Below are positions 33,480 to 45,640 of a stretch of 64,000 nt of DNA, piece after piece (position 1 is the stretch's first letter; every line of letters starts with the position of its first letter). Both the position numbers and the translations under genes were made by a program. Under the pieces are notes generated by a model. The model searched no databases and was not told the origin of the DNA. It saw only the letters and a program-made list of their open reading frames with translations. The stretch is taken from positions 1-64,000 of the forward strand of contig JAVTVY010018872.1 of assembly GCA_036873755.1 (NCBI GenBank), in the 5' to 3' direction. This DNA is from Hanleya hanleyi. Lineage: Eukaryota > Mollusca > Polyplacophora > Lepidopleurida > Hanleyidae.

Positions 33480-34670
33480 AATGAGTGAGTGAGTCAGTCC
33501 ATCCGAGTCCTTTCGTCGGCAAAATAAGGAGAACCATTGACATTAGAACCTTGATTTTTGGCACGAACGTGCATTAGGGCATTGTTACCAACAAGTTCTG
33601 AGCTGACCGAATTCTGCTGAGAATTTGATTTATAATTATTTTTTTAATTATTTATTGATAGCTCAGCGAGTGCACTGTCATGCCCATCGGGAACCCTTGG
33701 CTGTATGTTTCACTGTATATATAACACAGTATAAAACGTGATGGGATAATGAAATAGGAAATGCTAATTTTCCATCATTTGTTAGTGCATTTAACTACAC
33801 TGCTATTATCAACTTGCCAGCCTACACACAATTCAGTATATTGCTAGAGATATATGTAAGCTGTGGCCTTTAACGTGTATCCTATTTCACATCCTTGAAA
33901 CATTTCCTCACAGATCACATCAGGCGTCAAATTCAGGTCAAGTTACAGTTACGCACTGTTGGTGAAATATACTACATCAACCAATTAAGTCAGCCGAAGA
34001 AAGAAAGATGTGGCATCATCCTTCAGAATAGTCTGCGTGAGCAACAACGATAAAAGTTTACTGAGGGTGAAACAACGCCATGACGGCATGTGCTAGTTTA
34101 AAGTGTCTTAATTTATTTTCTTTGGGTATAATTTAACTAGATGAAGGAAGTAGACGCTATTTATTCGTCTTTGTACCGATTATGCTCAGGAGAATGGCAT
34201 GAAATCATTATCTCGTGCAGAGAAGGTGTTGGTCTTGAGTAAACTACATAAATGCTACCTTTCTACTATAGTACTATATATAAAAATTTGTTGTATTGTT
34301 GGGAAAATAATGCGATTCAAAAAGTTGTTTTGATCCTGGACAAGGGCACTGAAAACCATTAAAGAGATCAATATATTTTCACACGTAAAGCTTGAAATCT
34401 ACTGAACTTTTTTATTATTCAATCTGTTTTCTTTAGTTAACAAATTGTAAAATTAAATCGGCGATAGTTATTTATTTTTGGAATGACGGCGCAGCAGGAG
34501 ATTGTTACAACAAGTCTTGAGCTGACCTACCTTTGATGAAAATTTCTGGTGATTTTTGATGAAAATCACTGGCGATTCCGACTTGGGCGGTGCCCATCTT
34601 AATATAGGCAGGATTCTAACTGGGGGCGGGGATTTCCAAGAGTTCAGTTCGCGTTCTGAGTCCTAATGCC
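33480..34670. other. No recognisable gene
   Basis: Starts with a short GAGTGAGTGAGT tract. A 'GTTA(C)CAACAAGT(T)CTGAGCTGACC(G/T)' phrase at 33,588-33,612 recurs at 34,503-34,530, hinting at two members of a diverged repeat. No exon could be supported. Confidence 0.35.
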
Positions 34671-34689
34671 TACTCTACTTCGTAGGTCC

Positions 34690-34915
34690 TGTGACGTTAG
34701 TCACACTGCTCATGTGTAATAAACCGATTGCTCTCAAATACCCTAAAATCAAATCTTCTCTAACGCGACTAAACAACTCCTCCAAACTAGCTGCTCGGTT
34801 AAAAAGAATCTCTACAACCTTAAAATCTATACAGTTGATCAAAATATGTTTAACTGAGTTCCTCCTCACCTGGAATAGACATCGGAGGCGATATGACACA
34901 GTTTTAGAACCCAAG
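34690..34915 (-). mobile_element. RNase H LINE, ORF2 C-terminus, copy 5
   Basis: Encodes VKHILINCIDFKVVEILFNR, AASLEELFSRVREDLILGYL and RAIGLLHMSS on the minus strand. This is the C-terminal end that follows the Cys/His motif in the other copies. Only this ~75-residue end and a little 3' sequence remain. Confidence 0.75.
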
Positions 34916-35094
34916 ATAGTAGCATTTCATATTTTGTTCTGAACAGACCGTATACTTCTTTTTACAATAATTGATGTGCATCAGCCTGTTGAGTATCTAC
35001 AAACAGCTAAGTTAGAAATGATGAAAGGACATACAGTAACATATGTTCGATACATACACATACAGACTGCAAACATGTGTGTTTATACGAATTC

Positions 35095-35310
35095 GAGTGA
35101 GTGAGTGAATAGACTTTAACGTCGCCTTCAAAAATATTTCAGCTATATCGCGGCGAACCAACTAAGCACCACCCAACCAAGTTTCGTTCCTGCTACCTCA
35201 ACGGTGAAATATTTGAAGCAGCATGGAACCAGGCACCCTCCATCCACCCTATAAAATAGTGAGGACAGCACACAAGTGCTAGACATCACAGTTCCAGTTG
35301 CTTATCAGCA
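35095..35310 (-). mobile_element. SINE, minus-strand copy
   Basis: Reverse complement of the element at 27,728-27,975. On the plus strand: GAGTGAGTGAGTGAATAGAC, TTTAACGTCGCCTTCAAAAA, AACTAAGCACCACCCAACCA, TGAAGCAGCATGGAACCAGG. The 3' tail and (CACT)n end are intact. It lacks the ~45-bp extra block of the other copy. Confidence 0.78.
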
Positions 35311-36214
35311 AAATGCATTGAAGCAACAGCCCACCCAACCACCCGCTGGGCATTTGTGCACTATACCCCAGTGTAAATATTTGATGGATACGACTGTATA
35401 ATTCTTTGTAATTGTTTTACAAGGGAAGGTTTATCGAAGTGGGAAGGCAGCATCTTCGGCAGCAAATATGGCAGCCACATTGGAAACATCGATCACAAGC
35501 TAGCTGAGTGTTCATATTGGAGTTATTTTCGTGGTCCCATACAAGCAGGGTAATGACGCATATATTTTATCCACAGGAGGATGGACGGTGCGTAATTAAT
35601 TCTTTGTTGTAGAAAAGAACATTGGGAAACGTGGAAATTACAATAATGGATGATTGTATCTTCGGGTGTCTGTGTATAAGTAGACTTCTTGGTTGAGGTC
35701 AAGCTGTAGCAGACATGAAGAAGTAAAGGCCAAATTTGACCAAACTTGTAGGGTTTAATTGTTGGGGTGGGAATATATTGTGAGAGGGTAACAATGGTGA
35801 GAGTAAAGTTTATTTCGACGTTTTCTTATGAGGCTTTTAAAACAGTGCAAATATAGGATTGTTTATATTTTCTTTTGCAATGCGCTTTTCCCTCTACCAT
35901 GCCTACTGGAGCTATGTTAAAGGATCTATGCTGGCGGAAATGTTTCTAATTCTCCATCAATTGGGTTGGAACGAATTCTTATTTCTCATTTTTTGCGAAG
36001 AATGTGTTGAAAGTATGAGAAAAAAATACTGCACTTTTAGTCGCCCCTAATCTGTGACAAAAAAGTGAATTTACACACCGAGGTCTTGTGGTAAATAAGA
36101 AATATAAGAAACTCTGGAGGGTCATTGTGTTGTACCCACATATAGTATTGCCTTTAAATGACCCCAATTGTATATATGTTTTCTTTTCACAGCATTTTCC
36201 TTGCCGAAGAGATC
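35311..36214. other. No recognisable gene
   Basis: Contains a 63-codon frame at 35,859-36,050 (FSLYHAYWSYVKGSMLAEMF) without splice context or known motif. Nothing else was seen. Confidence 0.3.
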
Positions 36215-38290
36215 AAGGAGAGAGAGAAAAAATAAGATTCAACAATATTTCAGCAATATTTCAGCTATATAGCGAAGATCAAGAAAAATTCTAAGTACTC
36301 AAGCCAATAACTTAGTAATCCAACACATTAAAACATATACACATTAAGGATAGCTGTCCCCTTAGAGGCAGTTTTTGCACCCCCGTGATAATTTGTCTTC
36401 TGTATCAATAAATATACAAGATAACCATAATAAACTATATAGTTTATGAAAGCGTACATCGTGGGGATTCCAACTATATGTATAACCGACGCTGCTGCTG
36501 TGTAGAAAATATTCCAATTTTAAAAAATTCAAATGAAAACAATAGCGTCCATTTTTCAATTGAAATTTCATGAAAACTATTGGTCTTGTTTCATAGGAGA
36601 CAATTCGAACTAGTAAACTCAATCTCATTTTTTAAATTTTTACCTGGTTTTGTTTTTACAGCTATTTTACTAAAATAAATTGAAAAATTACTATATTACG
36701 GTCGTTTGTCTTAAAAGTTAAATAATTAAAAAAACTAAGTCAAACTTACAAAAAGTGAGATACAGTTTACTAGATCACCTTACACGTAACAAGCATGCCA
36801 AATCTCACAAGCGTAGCATGGATACTTTTTGAGAAATAATCGCTTAAATCTCGGATTTTGTACAAAAATGAAAGGCTAGAAATCGGGCAAAATGTGTCCA
36901 GCAAAACATCTGATGAATTAGTCCTAATTTTTTGCTTGTATTCTATTGTCAAATACATTTTTAATCTGTCTCGAATTCCTGTTTATTTTGGATAACTATA
37001 ACACTAAGTTTATTCGTCAAGGCGGTTTCAAATCCAATTTAAACTTGAAAAACTTGCTAAAACTTGTTCAGCTGAGAAAGGTTCACACCTCCGCTGATCA
37101 CTTCACGGCGGGTGTCTGAGCGAAGTTCCTGCGAGTCAATTAATAATACAATACACACTCAGGCAGCTATTAACGACTTACAATAGGCAGTCGCCTGAAA
37201 GGTTAATCTCTTCCCAGTTGGATATCGGATCACCTGTAAGGCAATCTGTTTAATTTTTCTAGTGCCTGAAAAACTAAATTTTTAATCCTAATATTGTTCT
37301 AATTATTCTAATTAGAATTTTGATTTCATTTTTTCACCAAATGTTAGATGAAATAGTGAACATCTGAATGAAGAAATAAAAAAGACCAATTTTGACCCTC
37401 TAAGGGGACAGCTATCCTTAAAACTTATTTCAAACCGATTTCTCTCAACACACAGCCCTCTCTCGCCCGACTAAAGAGATCTTCCAAAGTGGTCGCTCGA
37501 TAAAAAGAATCTCTTACAATCTTTAAATCTATGCAGTCGATAAGAATATGTTTCACTATGAGATCTTCGTGTCATGGAATACACCTTGGGACTGGCTCTT
37601 TTTTTTAGTAAATGTTCTTGAGTTAATCGTGTATGGCCGATTCTACATCGCCTGATCATGGTCTGATCCAAACGTTTCTGGCTGTTCAGATGAGTATAGC
37701 CTACAGTGTTTTTGAACTCATGAAGTTTGTTATTATTCACAGCATCCCATAAAGATTGAAACAGCCGACTCCCATGAGAAGGGTATGAAATCGCTATATG
37801 GGATTCCAACAGGATCAACCTTATCATCGAGGGCTGCCTTAGCCATTCTATCAGCCTCAGTATTACCTTTGATGCCAATGTGACTAGGCAACCAACAAAA
37901 CACTATATCAATCCGTTGATCAAATTTAGTCATGTAATTGTAGAATATTCAAGATAGTGGGATAAGTCGAAGTTCCACTTTTAATCGCTTGAAGGCATAA
38001 ACGTAAATCTGAGAATATAACATTTTTTCTTTTAGTTGATCCAATACCTTCCAAAGCCAACAATACAGAATTTGCTTCTGCAGTGAATATCGAACTTTTA
38101 CCTGGTAGTCGAAAGGTTTTAGTTTTGGAACTAAAGATTGCTACTCCCTCACCATCTTTAGAACCATCTGTATATATAGCCATATGTGATCTGTATTTAT
38201 CTCTCAGCAGACCAGGTTCTTGTGTATACAAGAGCTGGCTCGCGTTTGCCTGTTTGTATTTCGTTACTGTAATATCTACTTTTGGTTGAG
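36215..38290 (-). mobile_element. RNase H LINE, 3' fragment, copy 6 (interrupted by a MITE)
   Basis: The best LINE 3' part in the window. From the right on the minus strand: RNase H (MAIYTDGSKDGEGVAIFSSK, SSIFTAEANSVLLALEGIG, VIFSDLRLCLQAI), a one-base frameshift near 37,930, CWLPSHIGIKGNTEADRMAK, then RRCRIGHTRLTQEHLLKK and HILIDC in shifted frames. The 3'UTR and tail resume at 36,347 and run down to 36,215 after a 1,070-bp insertion. The four acidic/His landmarks of RNase H are visible. The I/R1-like group is probable; no RT remains. Confidence 0.82.
36348..37417. mobile_element. 1,070-bp MITE with TTAA target duplication
   Basis: Perfect 21-bp terminal inverted repeats beginning GGATAGCTGTCCCCTTAGAG, flanked on both sides by TTAA (36,344-36,347; 37,418-37,421). 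Removing the element restores the LINE 3'UTR exactly as seen uninterrupted near 11,180 (ACA..ATTAAAACTTAT). TTAA duplication is the signature of piggyBac-type transposases; the TIR does not start with the usual CCY, so assignment is tentative. The inside is AT-rich without a transposase frame. Confidence 0.85.
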
Positions 38291-38299
38291 CTAACTGTC

Positions 38300-39760
38300 A
38301 TGATGGAATTGATAAGAGCTTGTTAGATAAAACTGATTATAAGCTTCACTCTCTATACTGCCGAATGAAGTATAGGGGGTACCATGTTCTATGCAAAATC
38401 TATGTAAATCACTTTAAAACGATCACAATGAATACATAGGGAGATTTTAATTTTTCTCTTGAATGATCATCATCGATTGATGCTCATTGATTCAAACTAC
38501 CCAATGACCAATTGTCTCCATTGTGCTATATAATACTGAACAGATATAGTTCTTTTTGAGTATGTAACAAAACCAGGGGAACACCTTGCTTTCTTAAAAA
38601 ATATTAGCGGTATTACAGATAAACTGAGCCTTCCCGGTGCCATTTCATAGATGAGGTGGGGGCGGGGAATATTATTGGAGGTTCATTTATTAACCATTTA
38701 CAAGTTTCCGTTTTGTTGCAAGTGACTAAGAGTGAATTTGGGGGATTCGTGAGGCATAAGGAGTACTTTGCACCATCGAACCGTTGTATATAAAATGCTT
38801 TTTAATTGAAATTTTTGATCAGTCCATCACACTATCCATCCACCAGTAAAACGCATAAATGGATTCTTATCCCACTGCGAGATGTCTGGGTTACTCTTGC
38901 TTCGACAATTCGATGAATCACGATGTTGTAGCCCCATAACAACAGGGAAATTAACATCATCTACTCTATTAATGGACGACGGCTGAATATTGAATGACGG
39001 ACTACATGCTTGTATATTATCTTAGGAGAGAAACACCTCCTCACCGGGTATGTACCTTCCCAGTTCCTAATTTCATGAGCATATGCTGTAATGATGATCA
39101 AATTGAGAACATCCATGCCTGGCAGCAGGTCATACTTAATGGGGGGATAACTCTCACCATCTCTTGCACCGTGTTTGAAGCATAGTCAATGGGAGATCAC
39201 CCTTGCCGGCGAAGTTCACAGTTAATTGGGCAGAGGGGTACTTTAACCTGAAAAAACATATTGACTTAGATGGATTACCTCCATTAAATGAAGACATCAT
39301 ACAGATGTTACATAAACCAACAATTGCTTAAATATTTTGATCCCGCATTTGCAAAAATAATTAACAACTACATCTAAGTGTACGTAATGCGTGTTTTGCA
39401 AGATTACCATGTGACACTGACACCAATAAATAAATGAACTGGTCACAAGAACCTGGTCAAGAAAGTAGAGGCCCTTACGCGGAGAGAACAGCAGCAAAAT
39501 TGTGATGTTCTCCTGAAGACCAAAGAAGCTTCGAAAATGGATTTGAAGGACCTTGTATTCTTTGTGGCTTTTCATCATATACGTATATTACTGTATGCAT
39601 GTCAATATTGTTGACAATGAGAATTTTGAATTGACTTCCACTTATAGATGATACATCAATATGAAGGAAAGTGAGTGAGGAATATGCAGAAGATCGAGGT
39701 TCATCTTGCATGGGAGATATGTTTGCATGCTCCTGATACCATGTACAATAGTTAAGGTTA
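38300..39760. other. No recognisable gene except a Naiad scrap
   Basis: Apart from the Naiad tip at 38,963-39,014, nothing is recognised. The frame at 38,994-39,185 begins inside that tip and is not a gene. Frames at 39,297-39,711 on the minus strand show no motif. Confidence 0.35.
38963..39014 (+). mobile_element. Naiad 3' tip
   Basis: CTCTATTAATGGACGACGGC, then TGAATATTGAATGACGGACT and ACATGCTTGTA match the last ~50 bp of Naiad (53,233-53,282). Upstream similarity stops, so this is an extreme 5' truncation. Confidence 0.7.
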
Positions 39761-39764
39761 AAGA

Positions 39765-40145
39765 AAAGAGAGAGAGAGAGAATGGAGGATCAGCGTCGCG
39801 TTCAGCAATATTTCAACTAAAGCGACGATCAAACAAAAGTATTCAGACAAACATGTACATAAATTGAAATTAATACAAGCGAATTTTCTAAAATAACAAT
39901 CTTCTTTTACTCGACTAAGAAGATCGTCTAAAGTAGCTGCTTGATAAAAAATCTTACAATCTTAAAATCTATACAGTCGATCAGAATACGTTCCGATCGT
40001 GACATGAAATACACCTTGGGGTTGGTTTTTCTTTTTTTAGTAAATGTTTGTTAGTTCATCGGGTATGGTCGATTCTACATCGTCTGATCATGGCGTGATC
40101 GAAACGTTTTTGGCTGCTCAGATGAGCATAGCCTAGTTTTTTAGA
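39765..40145 (-). mobile_element. RNase H LINE, 3' fragment, copy 7
   Basis: (GA)n end at 39,765-39,780, then GCGTCGCGTTCAGCAATATT and AAGCGACGATCAAACAAAAG, then a C-terminal coding region matching 11,230-11,470 (AAAGTAGCTGCTTGATAAAA; TTTGTTAGTTCATCGGGTAT). Truncated near 40,145. Confidence 0.75.
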
Positions 40146-40254
40146 ACTTTTTTAGAAGTGCCACAATGTGACCGTACATAAGGATCACCTGTACCTGAAA
40201 TACATCAACGCCGCTAAGTGTAGTTCTCATAATCTGTTCACGCCGGTCTTCAAG

Positions 40255-40325
40255 TTGAGTGAGTAGGATTTAACGTAGTTTTCAACATTTTTCAGTCATA
40301 TCATGACGGTGCCTACATGTGCCAG
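40255..40325 (-). repeat. Diverged LINE/SINE tail
   Basis: GTGAGTAGGATTTAACGTAG, TTTTCAACATTTTTCAGTCA and TATCATGACGGTG keep the tail layout with many changes. Confidence 0.45.
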
Positions 40326-40329
40326 AACA

Positions 40330-40890
40330 CGAGAGTGTGCACAGTTCCTATTATCCTGGACACTGGTCTTCAAGTCGATAGGAATATATAGCTTGGTGGA
40401 TGTATGTCAACAAGAAATACAATTCACACTATAGAATTGTAGTGTCGAAATAGGGCAAGACGCCAATATAGATAATATATCCGAGACTTTTTCGTCGATA
40501 TTTCAAGGACAACTTGTCGTACAACATTGAAACTTCACACAGTATATAAACTAAAAAGTACTATTTTCCCCCCATATTTCATTAAAATCTGTTGAGAATT
40601 AACGAAAATCACGGTTACATATCCTGTTATTTTGGGACCACGATGACGTTGATCTAGCCATGTTATAACATGCAGGCTTGACGTCATGACGTCGAAGATT
40701 AACCCACAAATCTCCCATTTCATTTTTGTTTTCGCCATTAATTGAAAACTACTAGAAGGATTGTCTCGATATTTTGAAATAAAATTATTGCTTTTTAGAT
40801 TATAAAGTTGCTTGTCTTGGTTGGGATATGGGTATTTAACCCGCATGGGGATAAGAGGAATATTTATTTCATACCTGTAGCTTGATCATC
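40330..40890. other. No recognisable gene
   Basis: A 103-codon minus-strand frame (40,535-40,846) includes KTKMKWEICGLIFDVMTSSL and ITWLDQRHRGPKITGYVTVI but has no recognised domain or splice signal. It could be a relic; it is not called. Confidence 0.3.
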
Positions 40891-40895
40891 GAGTG

Positions 40896-41177
40896 AATTA
40901 CAACACATATAAGGGAAGTGGGAAGAGGTGCCGACATACTGACTGCGTCACATGACTTCACAGAATAGTCTTCTGGTTAACCTATTCTAAAGCACATACC
41001 AAGAATCTAACGATTGGTGATATGTGTTGTATCTCAGGTACGCTTTTATTGTACCTGTTCATGTGGCAACTTGGATGATATGACCACACGGCCCCTAGCA
41101 CCGGCATAAGCGGTATTAGATACAAATCTATAGAGCTATGGAGGAAATGCTCTGACAACTCGTATACGATATCTCCA
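40896..41177 (-). repeat. Repeat X, copy 3
   Basis: Same orientation and extent as copy 1 at 2,338-2,622 and over 90% similar by eye. Starts AATTACAACACATATAAGGG, ends GACAACTCGTATAC. Hairpin at 41,035-41,057 (CAGGTAC, nine-base loop, GTACCTG). Confidence 0.85.
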
Positions 41178-41463
41178 CAAAATTGGTATCTATTCCTTTT
41201 CAACCATATCGATTATTTCTTCAACCTCACTGTTTTTTATTTATGTGCATCAAGTTGTTTCTCCTATTTTCAATAACAGTGTCTAGAATAATTGAGTAAT
41301 CTACGTTCAGTCGCATATCCGATATGTTTATTTGATAGTTATTGTAGGGTGATCGGTCTTATATCCGGGTATTAGAACTGCATTTTTCACTATATCAAAC
41401 ATTTCACTGTTGCTCAGGAACAGTGATCTTTCGCATGCTTAGTTCTCCATACAAATGTGTAAT

Positions 41464-43530
41464 GCTTCTTTTTCATTAAATTTAAAATAGTTTGTTTAGC
41501 ATTTGTGTGACTTTTTCTTTAAATTAATTATTTGTGTATGAACATACTTGAAGATTGTCGGTGTGTTATAAAGCATTGGATATTCAGTTTCGTCATATTT
41601 TGCATGATTAATCATTATCGAGAAAACAGCCATTCCAATTTCTAAAATAAAAGGAAGGTTACTGTTTTTTTCTATGTTCTGCTAGTGATATCCAATAATT
41701 ATCAATGTAAGTCGTATTTAATACATCTTCTGCAGAAGAGAAAAATTTACCTAGCCAATTATATCTTACTCACTGCAGGGCATCGTTAAAGCTTATTTGT
41801 TTACCACATTTCTACTAAGGAAATAACCACAACTCCAACCCTGAGTATAAGAAAATGCAACAAATGGCCTACCTGAAGTTTGCCCATTTTAATTAATCCA
41901 GTAAAAGTTCCTTCTTTGTAGCCTGTTAAAAGCTACGACACGTTTCTTAAGACACGGACAAAATAAAGTCTGGTAAGGTCATAACGGATGTGTGCATTTT
42001 ACACTTGTCATGTGATTGAGCATGAGATTAGTAAACATGGCCATTGGCAGAATATTGTTTTGTTTTTGTTGGACGATATTCGCAGGGAGAAAATACTACT
42101 TTCTTAGTTTCACAGGAACGCGAAAGGATATGTGACAGTTTGCAAAGCTAAGTAAGAATGCGCTCACATGAACACATATGCCCCGACATCAACGCCCAAC
42201 ACGTGAGAAGTATCATCTGGACCGTATATTATGGCCATCGTGGAGATGATCTTTCACTCCCATAGGATTTGACCTCTTTGCAGTCGCATGGTCAACATAT
42301 TCCGAAGTATTTTTTGAACTGGCAAGATCGACATACCATACCTCAAAATATGATCGGACATCAACACATATTATAATTGCGTATAAAACTCTATTGTAAA
42401 GAAAACAATAGCGATTGTATACTCTAAAGGATCACAATCAAACGTCACGCGAAACAACGTCGACGGACGTATGAAATTGAGCTTTCGTCTATGCTGCTTC
42501 TTTTTCATTAAATTTAAAATAGTTTGTTTAGCGTTTGTGTGACTGTTTTTCTTTAAATTAATTATTGTGTATGAACATACTTGAAGATTGTCTGTGTGTT
42601 ATAAAGCATTGGATATTCAGTTTCGTCTATTTTGCATGATTAACCATTATCGAGAAAACAGCCATTCCAGTTTCTAAAATGAAAGGTTGGTTACTGTTTT
42701 TCCATGTTCTGCTAGTGATATCCAATAATTACCAATGTAAGTTGTATTTAATACATCTTCTGCAGAAGAGAAAATTTACCTAGCCAATTATATCTTAATC
42801 ACTGCAGGGCATCGTTAAAGCTTATTTGTTTACCACATTTTTACTAAGGAAATAACCACAACTCCAACCCTGAGTATAAGAAAACGCAACAAATGGCCTA
42901 CCTGAAGTCTACCCATTTTAATTAATCCAGTAAAAGTTCCTTATTTGTAGCCTGTTAAAAGCTACGACATGTTTCTTAAGACACGGATAAATAAAGTGGT
43001 GTAAGGTCATAACGGATGTGTGCATTTTTACACTTGTCATGTGATCAAGCATGAGATTTAGTAAACATGGCCATTGACAGAATATTGTTTTGTTTTTCTT
43101 GGACGATATTCGCAGGGAGAAAATACTACTTTCGTAGTTTCACAGGAACGCGAAAGGATATGTGACAGTTTGCAAAGTTGCCAAGTACGAATGCGCTCAC
43201 ATGAACACATATGCCCCGACATCAACGCCCAACACGTGAGAAGTATCATCTGGACCGTATATTATGGCCATCGTGGAGATGGCCTTTCACTCCCATAGGA
43301 TTTGACCTCTATGCAGTCACATGGTCAATATATTCCGAAGTATTGTTTGAACTGGCAAGATCAACATACCATACCTCAAAATATGATCGGATATCAACAC
43401 ATATTATAAAACTCTATTTTACAGAAAACTATAGCGATTGTATACTCCAAACGATCACAATCAAACGTCACGTGAAACAACGCCGACGGGCGTATGAAAT
43501 TGAGCTTTTGTCTGTGCTGATTCTTTTTCA
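41464..43530. repeat. Two-unit tandem duplication, ~1.03-kb period
   Basis: The block starting GCTTCTTTTTCATTAAATTT occurs at 41,464 and again at 42,491, and the first ~17 bp return at 43,518. The units are highly similar across their length with scattered changes and small indels. Each unit has the phrases TTCGCAGGGAGAAAATACTA, GCGCTCACATGAACACATAT and GTATCATCTGGACCGTATAT. The second unit contains a 130-codon frame that the first lacks, so coding is unlikely. Confidence 0.88.
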
Positions 43531-43634
43531 TGTAAATTATAGCATGGATATTTCAATATATCTAAAAGATGACAACTTGAACCAAAACGATATTTCGACG
43601 TAGTATCACGTATCACTTGAGTTGAATGAATATT

Positions 43635-43705
43635 TCCCGGCGTTATATAGCTGACCTACTGCTGAACGTGACATTAAAATTTAATTCTCAATCTCTATCT
43701 CCCTG
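43635..43705 (+). repeat. LINE/SINE tail, plus orientation
   Basis: GGCGTTATATAGCTGACCTA, CTGCTGAACGTGACATTAAA and ATTTAATTCTCAATCTCTAT: the tail in plus orientation with a (CT)-rich end. Confidence 0.6.
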
Positions 43706-43709
43706 GTTA

Positions 43710-44585
43710 TCAAACACATGAACATTTTTATTTTTAGTTTACTCAACTGCAGAACTATGCGTACACAATGTACAAACAGCAGTAAAACTACAGAACTATG
43801 CATACACAATGTACAAACAACAGTAAAAGTAAGTATATGGTATAAATCGGGACATATATTTTATTCGATACACCAGTTATGTTTTTTCCAGATTTTTCTT
43901 GAACTTACTTTCATTGCGTTATTATCATATTTACGCTATCATCATATTTGGGCTATGCTGGGTCGAATATAGACGTTGAGAATGTATGCATAAGTTATAA
44001 TAGTGATAGATCAGCTGGGGTTAATACTTCGTTCACAGATGCATATTTTGTGAGGAAAGGATGAAGTGACCGTCACGATTCATTTATGGTAGTAGCCGAT
44101 TTCTTTATATCGTTTTCAATCTGGATTATGAATTTCCAAAGAGTGAATTGGATTGTCCCTTGTTTCGTGGAATACTGTTGACTTGTGGGTGTTGATGTAT
44201 TCACCAAATTTCGAAAATACTGTGTTTGGATTACACGGGATGCTGTAAGAGAATGTAAGTCTGGACCTATTGTTCATACATTTTTGATACATTTGATACA
44301 GTTATACATTTCCCGAAAAGTTGGACATCAGGAGAGCGAGACAGTCACTGAGAAAGAGTTAAAGGATGTGTGAGGTTGATATGGGGGACATTTCTTTGTG
44401 TGTGATGGTAATGATGTGCTCCATGGCCTATTTTAGTATTTTTGGCATTTCTTGGGGAGATTTTCTCTTGTAACAAAACATTTCATACTTCAAACCAAAA
44501 ACATGCCTGGCTCTTTCACAAAATCAAACTCAATCATACCGTTAGGGTACACACAGATGAGTTTTTCCAATATTGACGTCACATA
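43710..44585. other. No recognisable gene
   Basis: A ~35-bp phrase (CAGAACTATGCGTACACAAT followed by GTACAAACAGCAGTAAAA) is tandemly repeated at 43,750-43,828. No other structure was seen. Confidence 0.4.
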
Positions 44586-44589
44586 TCCT

Positions 44590-45012
44590 TAAGTTGCCTT
44601 CAGCAATATTTCAGCTATATATATGAATACGTATACAATGAAATAGAGTACAAAACTGCAAATACATTACCTAACATGTCTAAGGTCATACAATTTTAGA
44701 ATATCAAGGATGGAGGGGGGGTGTGACATGCAGATCTATTTTTCAATGGCTTGAAATCATGACAACGAATATGAAATTATAACGTAATTTTGCCCCTTTT
44801 CTCGAAGCCATACTACCATTGACTGTCGAAATAGCTTTGATTTCAGCAATGAATATAGAACTTTGTCTAGCAATCGATAGGACACAGCTTTGAATTCAAA
44901 AATACACGCCTCCTGTTATCTTTTGAACTCAACCATCAGTAAATATAGTCTGATGCGATTTATATTTTGCGCTCAGTAGAAAATATTATTGCTGATACAC
45001 AAGTTGAATTGT
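44590..45012 (-). mobile_element. RNase H LINE, degraded copy 8
   Basis: Plus-strand CTTCAGCAATATTTCAGCTA at 44,595 is the tail. Near 44,850-44,885 the minus strand keeps the TAGACAAAGTTCTATATTCA part of the RNase H 'SSIFTAE' block. The central part is missing and the frame is destroyed. Confidence 0.6.
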
Positions 45013-45134
45013 GTCAGTCTTTTAAGACTTTCTCAGGCTGCTAGAAGATTTACGTTGTGTGATCTAAATCTTATTGAAGCCGACAAACATTTCCTCCTAA
45101 TTTGTCCAAATGTGGTCAAGAAAGGACAAAGCTG

Positions 45135-45200
45135 TATATGGCGGGATTCTGCTGGTGGACGTTTCGTCTCCGAGGCCCGCCCCCTGTACAGACCTTTTGG
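45135..45200 (+). repeat. Fragment matching the 5' end of Naiad B
   Basis: GGGATTCTGCTGGTGGACGT then CTCCGAGGCCCGCCCCCTGT parallels 47,821-47,872 (GGATTCTGCTGGTGGACAAG, CCCCGAGGCCGGGCCCCTGC). It may be a diverged Naiad 5'UTR or another repeat that both loci share. Confidence 0.5.
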
Positions 45201-45299
45201 TCTTTGATATATGTTGGCATTTGTGGGAAGTTGATGCTGGGTCGACATCGGGCGTTACAGACTAGTCTTTCGTGTTAATTCCGTCATTTACATCTGACG

Positions 45300-45640
45300 A
45301 CGATACAGCTCATCAATCTCCAATGTACGAGTTGTCACAGCGAAACAGCTCACCAATTACCAGTATACGAGTTGTCAGAGCATTTCCATCATAACTCTCT
45401 AGATTTGTATCTAATACCGCTTATGCCGGTGCTAGGGGCCGTGTGGTCATATCATCCAAGTTGCTACATGAACAGGTACAATAAAAGCGTACCTGAGATA
45501 CAACACATATCACGAATCGTTAGATTCTTGGTATGTGCTTTAGAATAGGTTAACCAGAAGACTATTCTAAGTCATGTGACGCAGTCAGTATGTCGACACC
45601 TCTTCCCACTTCCCTTATATGTGTTGTAATTTCTACATTT
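45300..45640 (+). repeat. Repeat X, copy 4 (longest)
   Basis: Reverse orientation relative to copies 1 and 3. A partial duplication of its start (CAATGTACGAGTTGTCACAG / CAGTATACGAGTTGTCAGAG) extends it to ~45,300. It contains CCGCTTATGCCGGTGCTAGG, GGCCGTGTGGTCATATCATC, a hairpin at 45,473-45,495 and ends TTATATGTGTTGTAATTT at 45,633. Confidence 0.85.
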
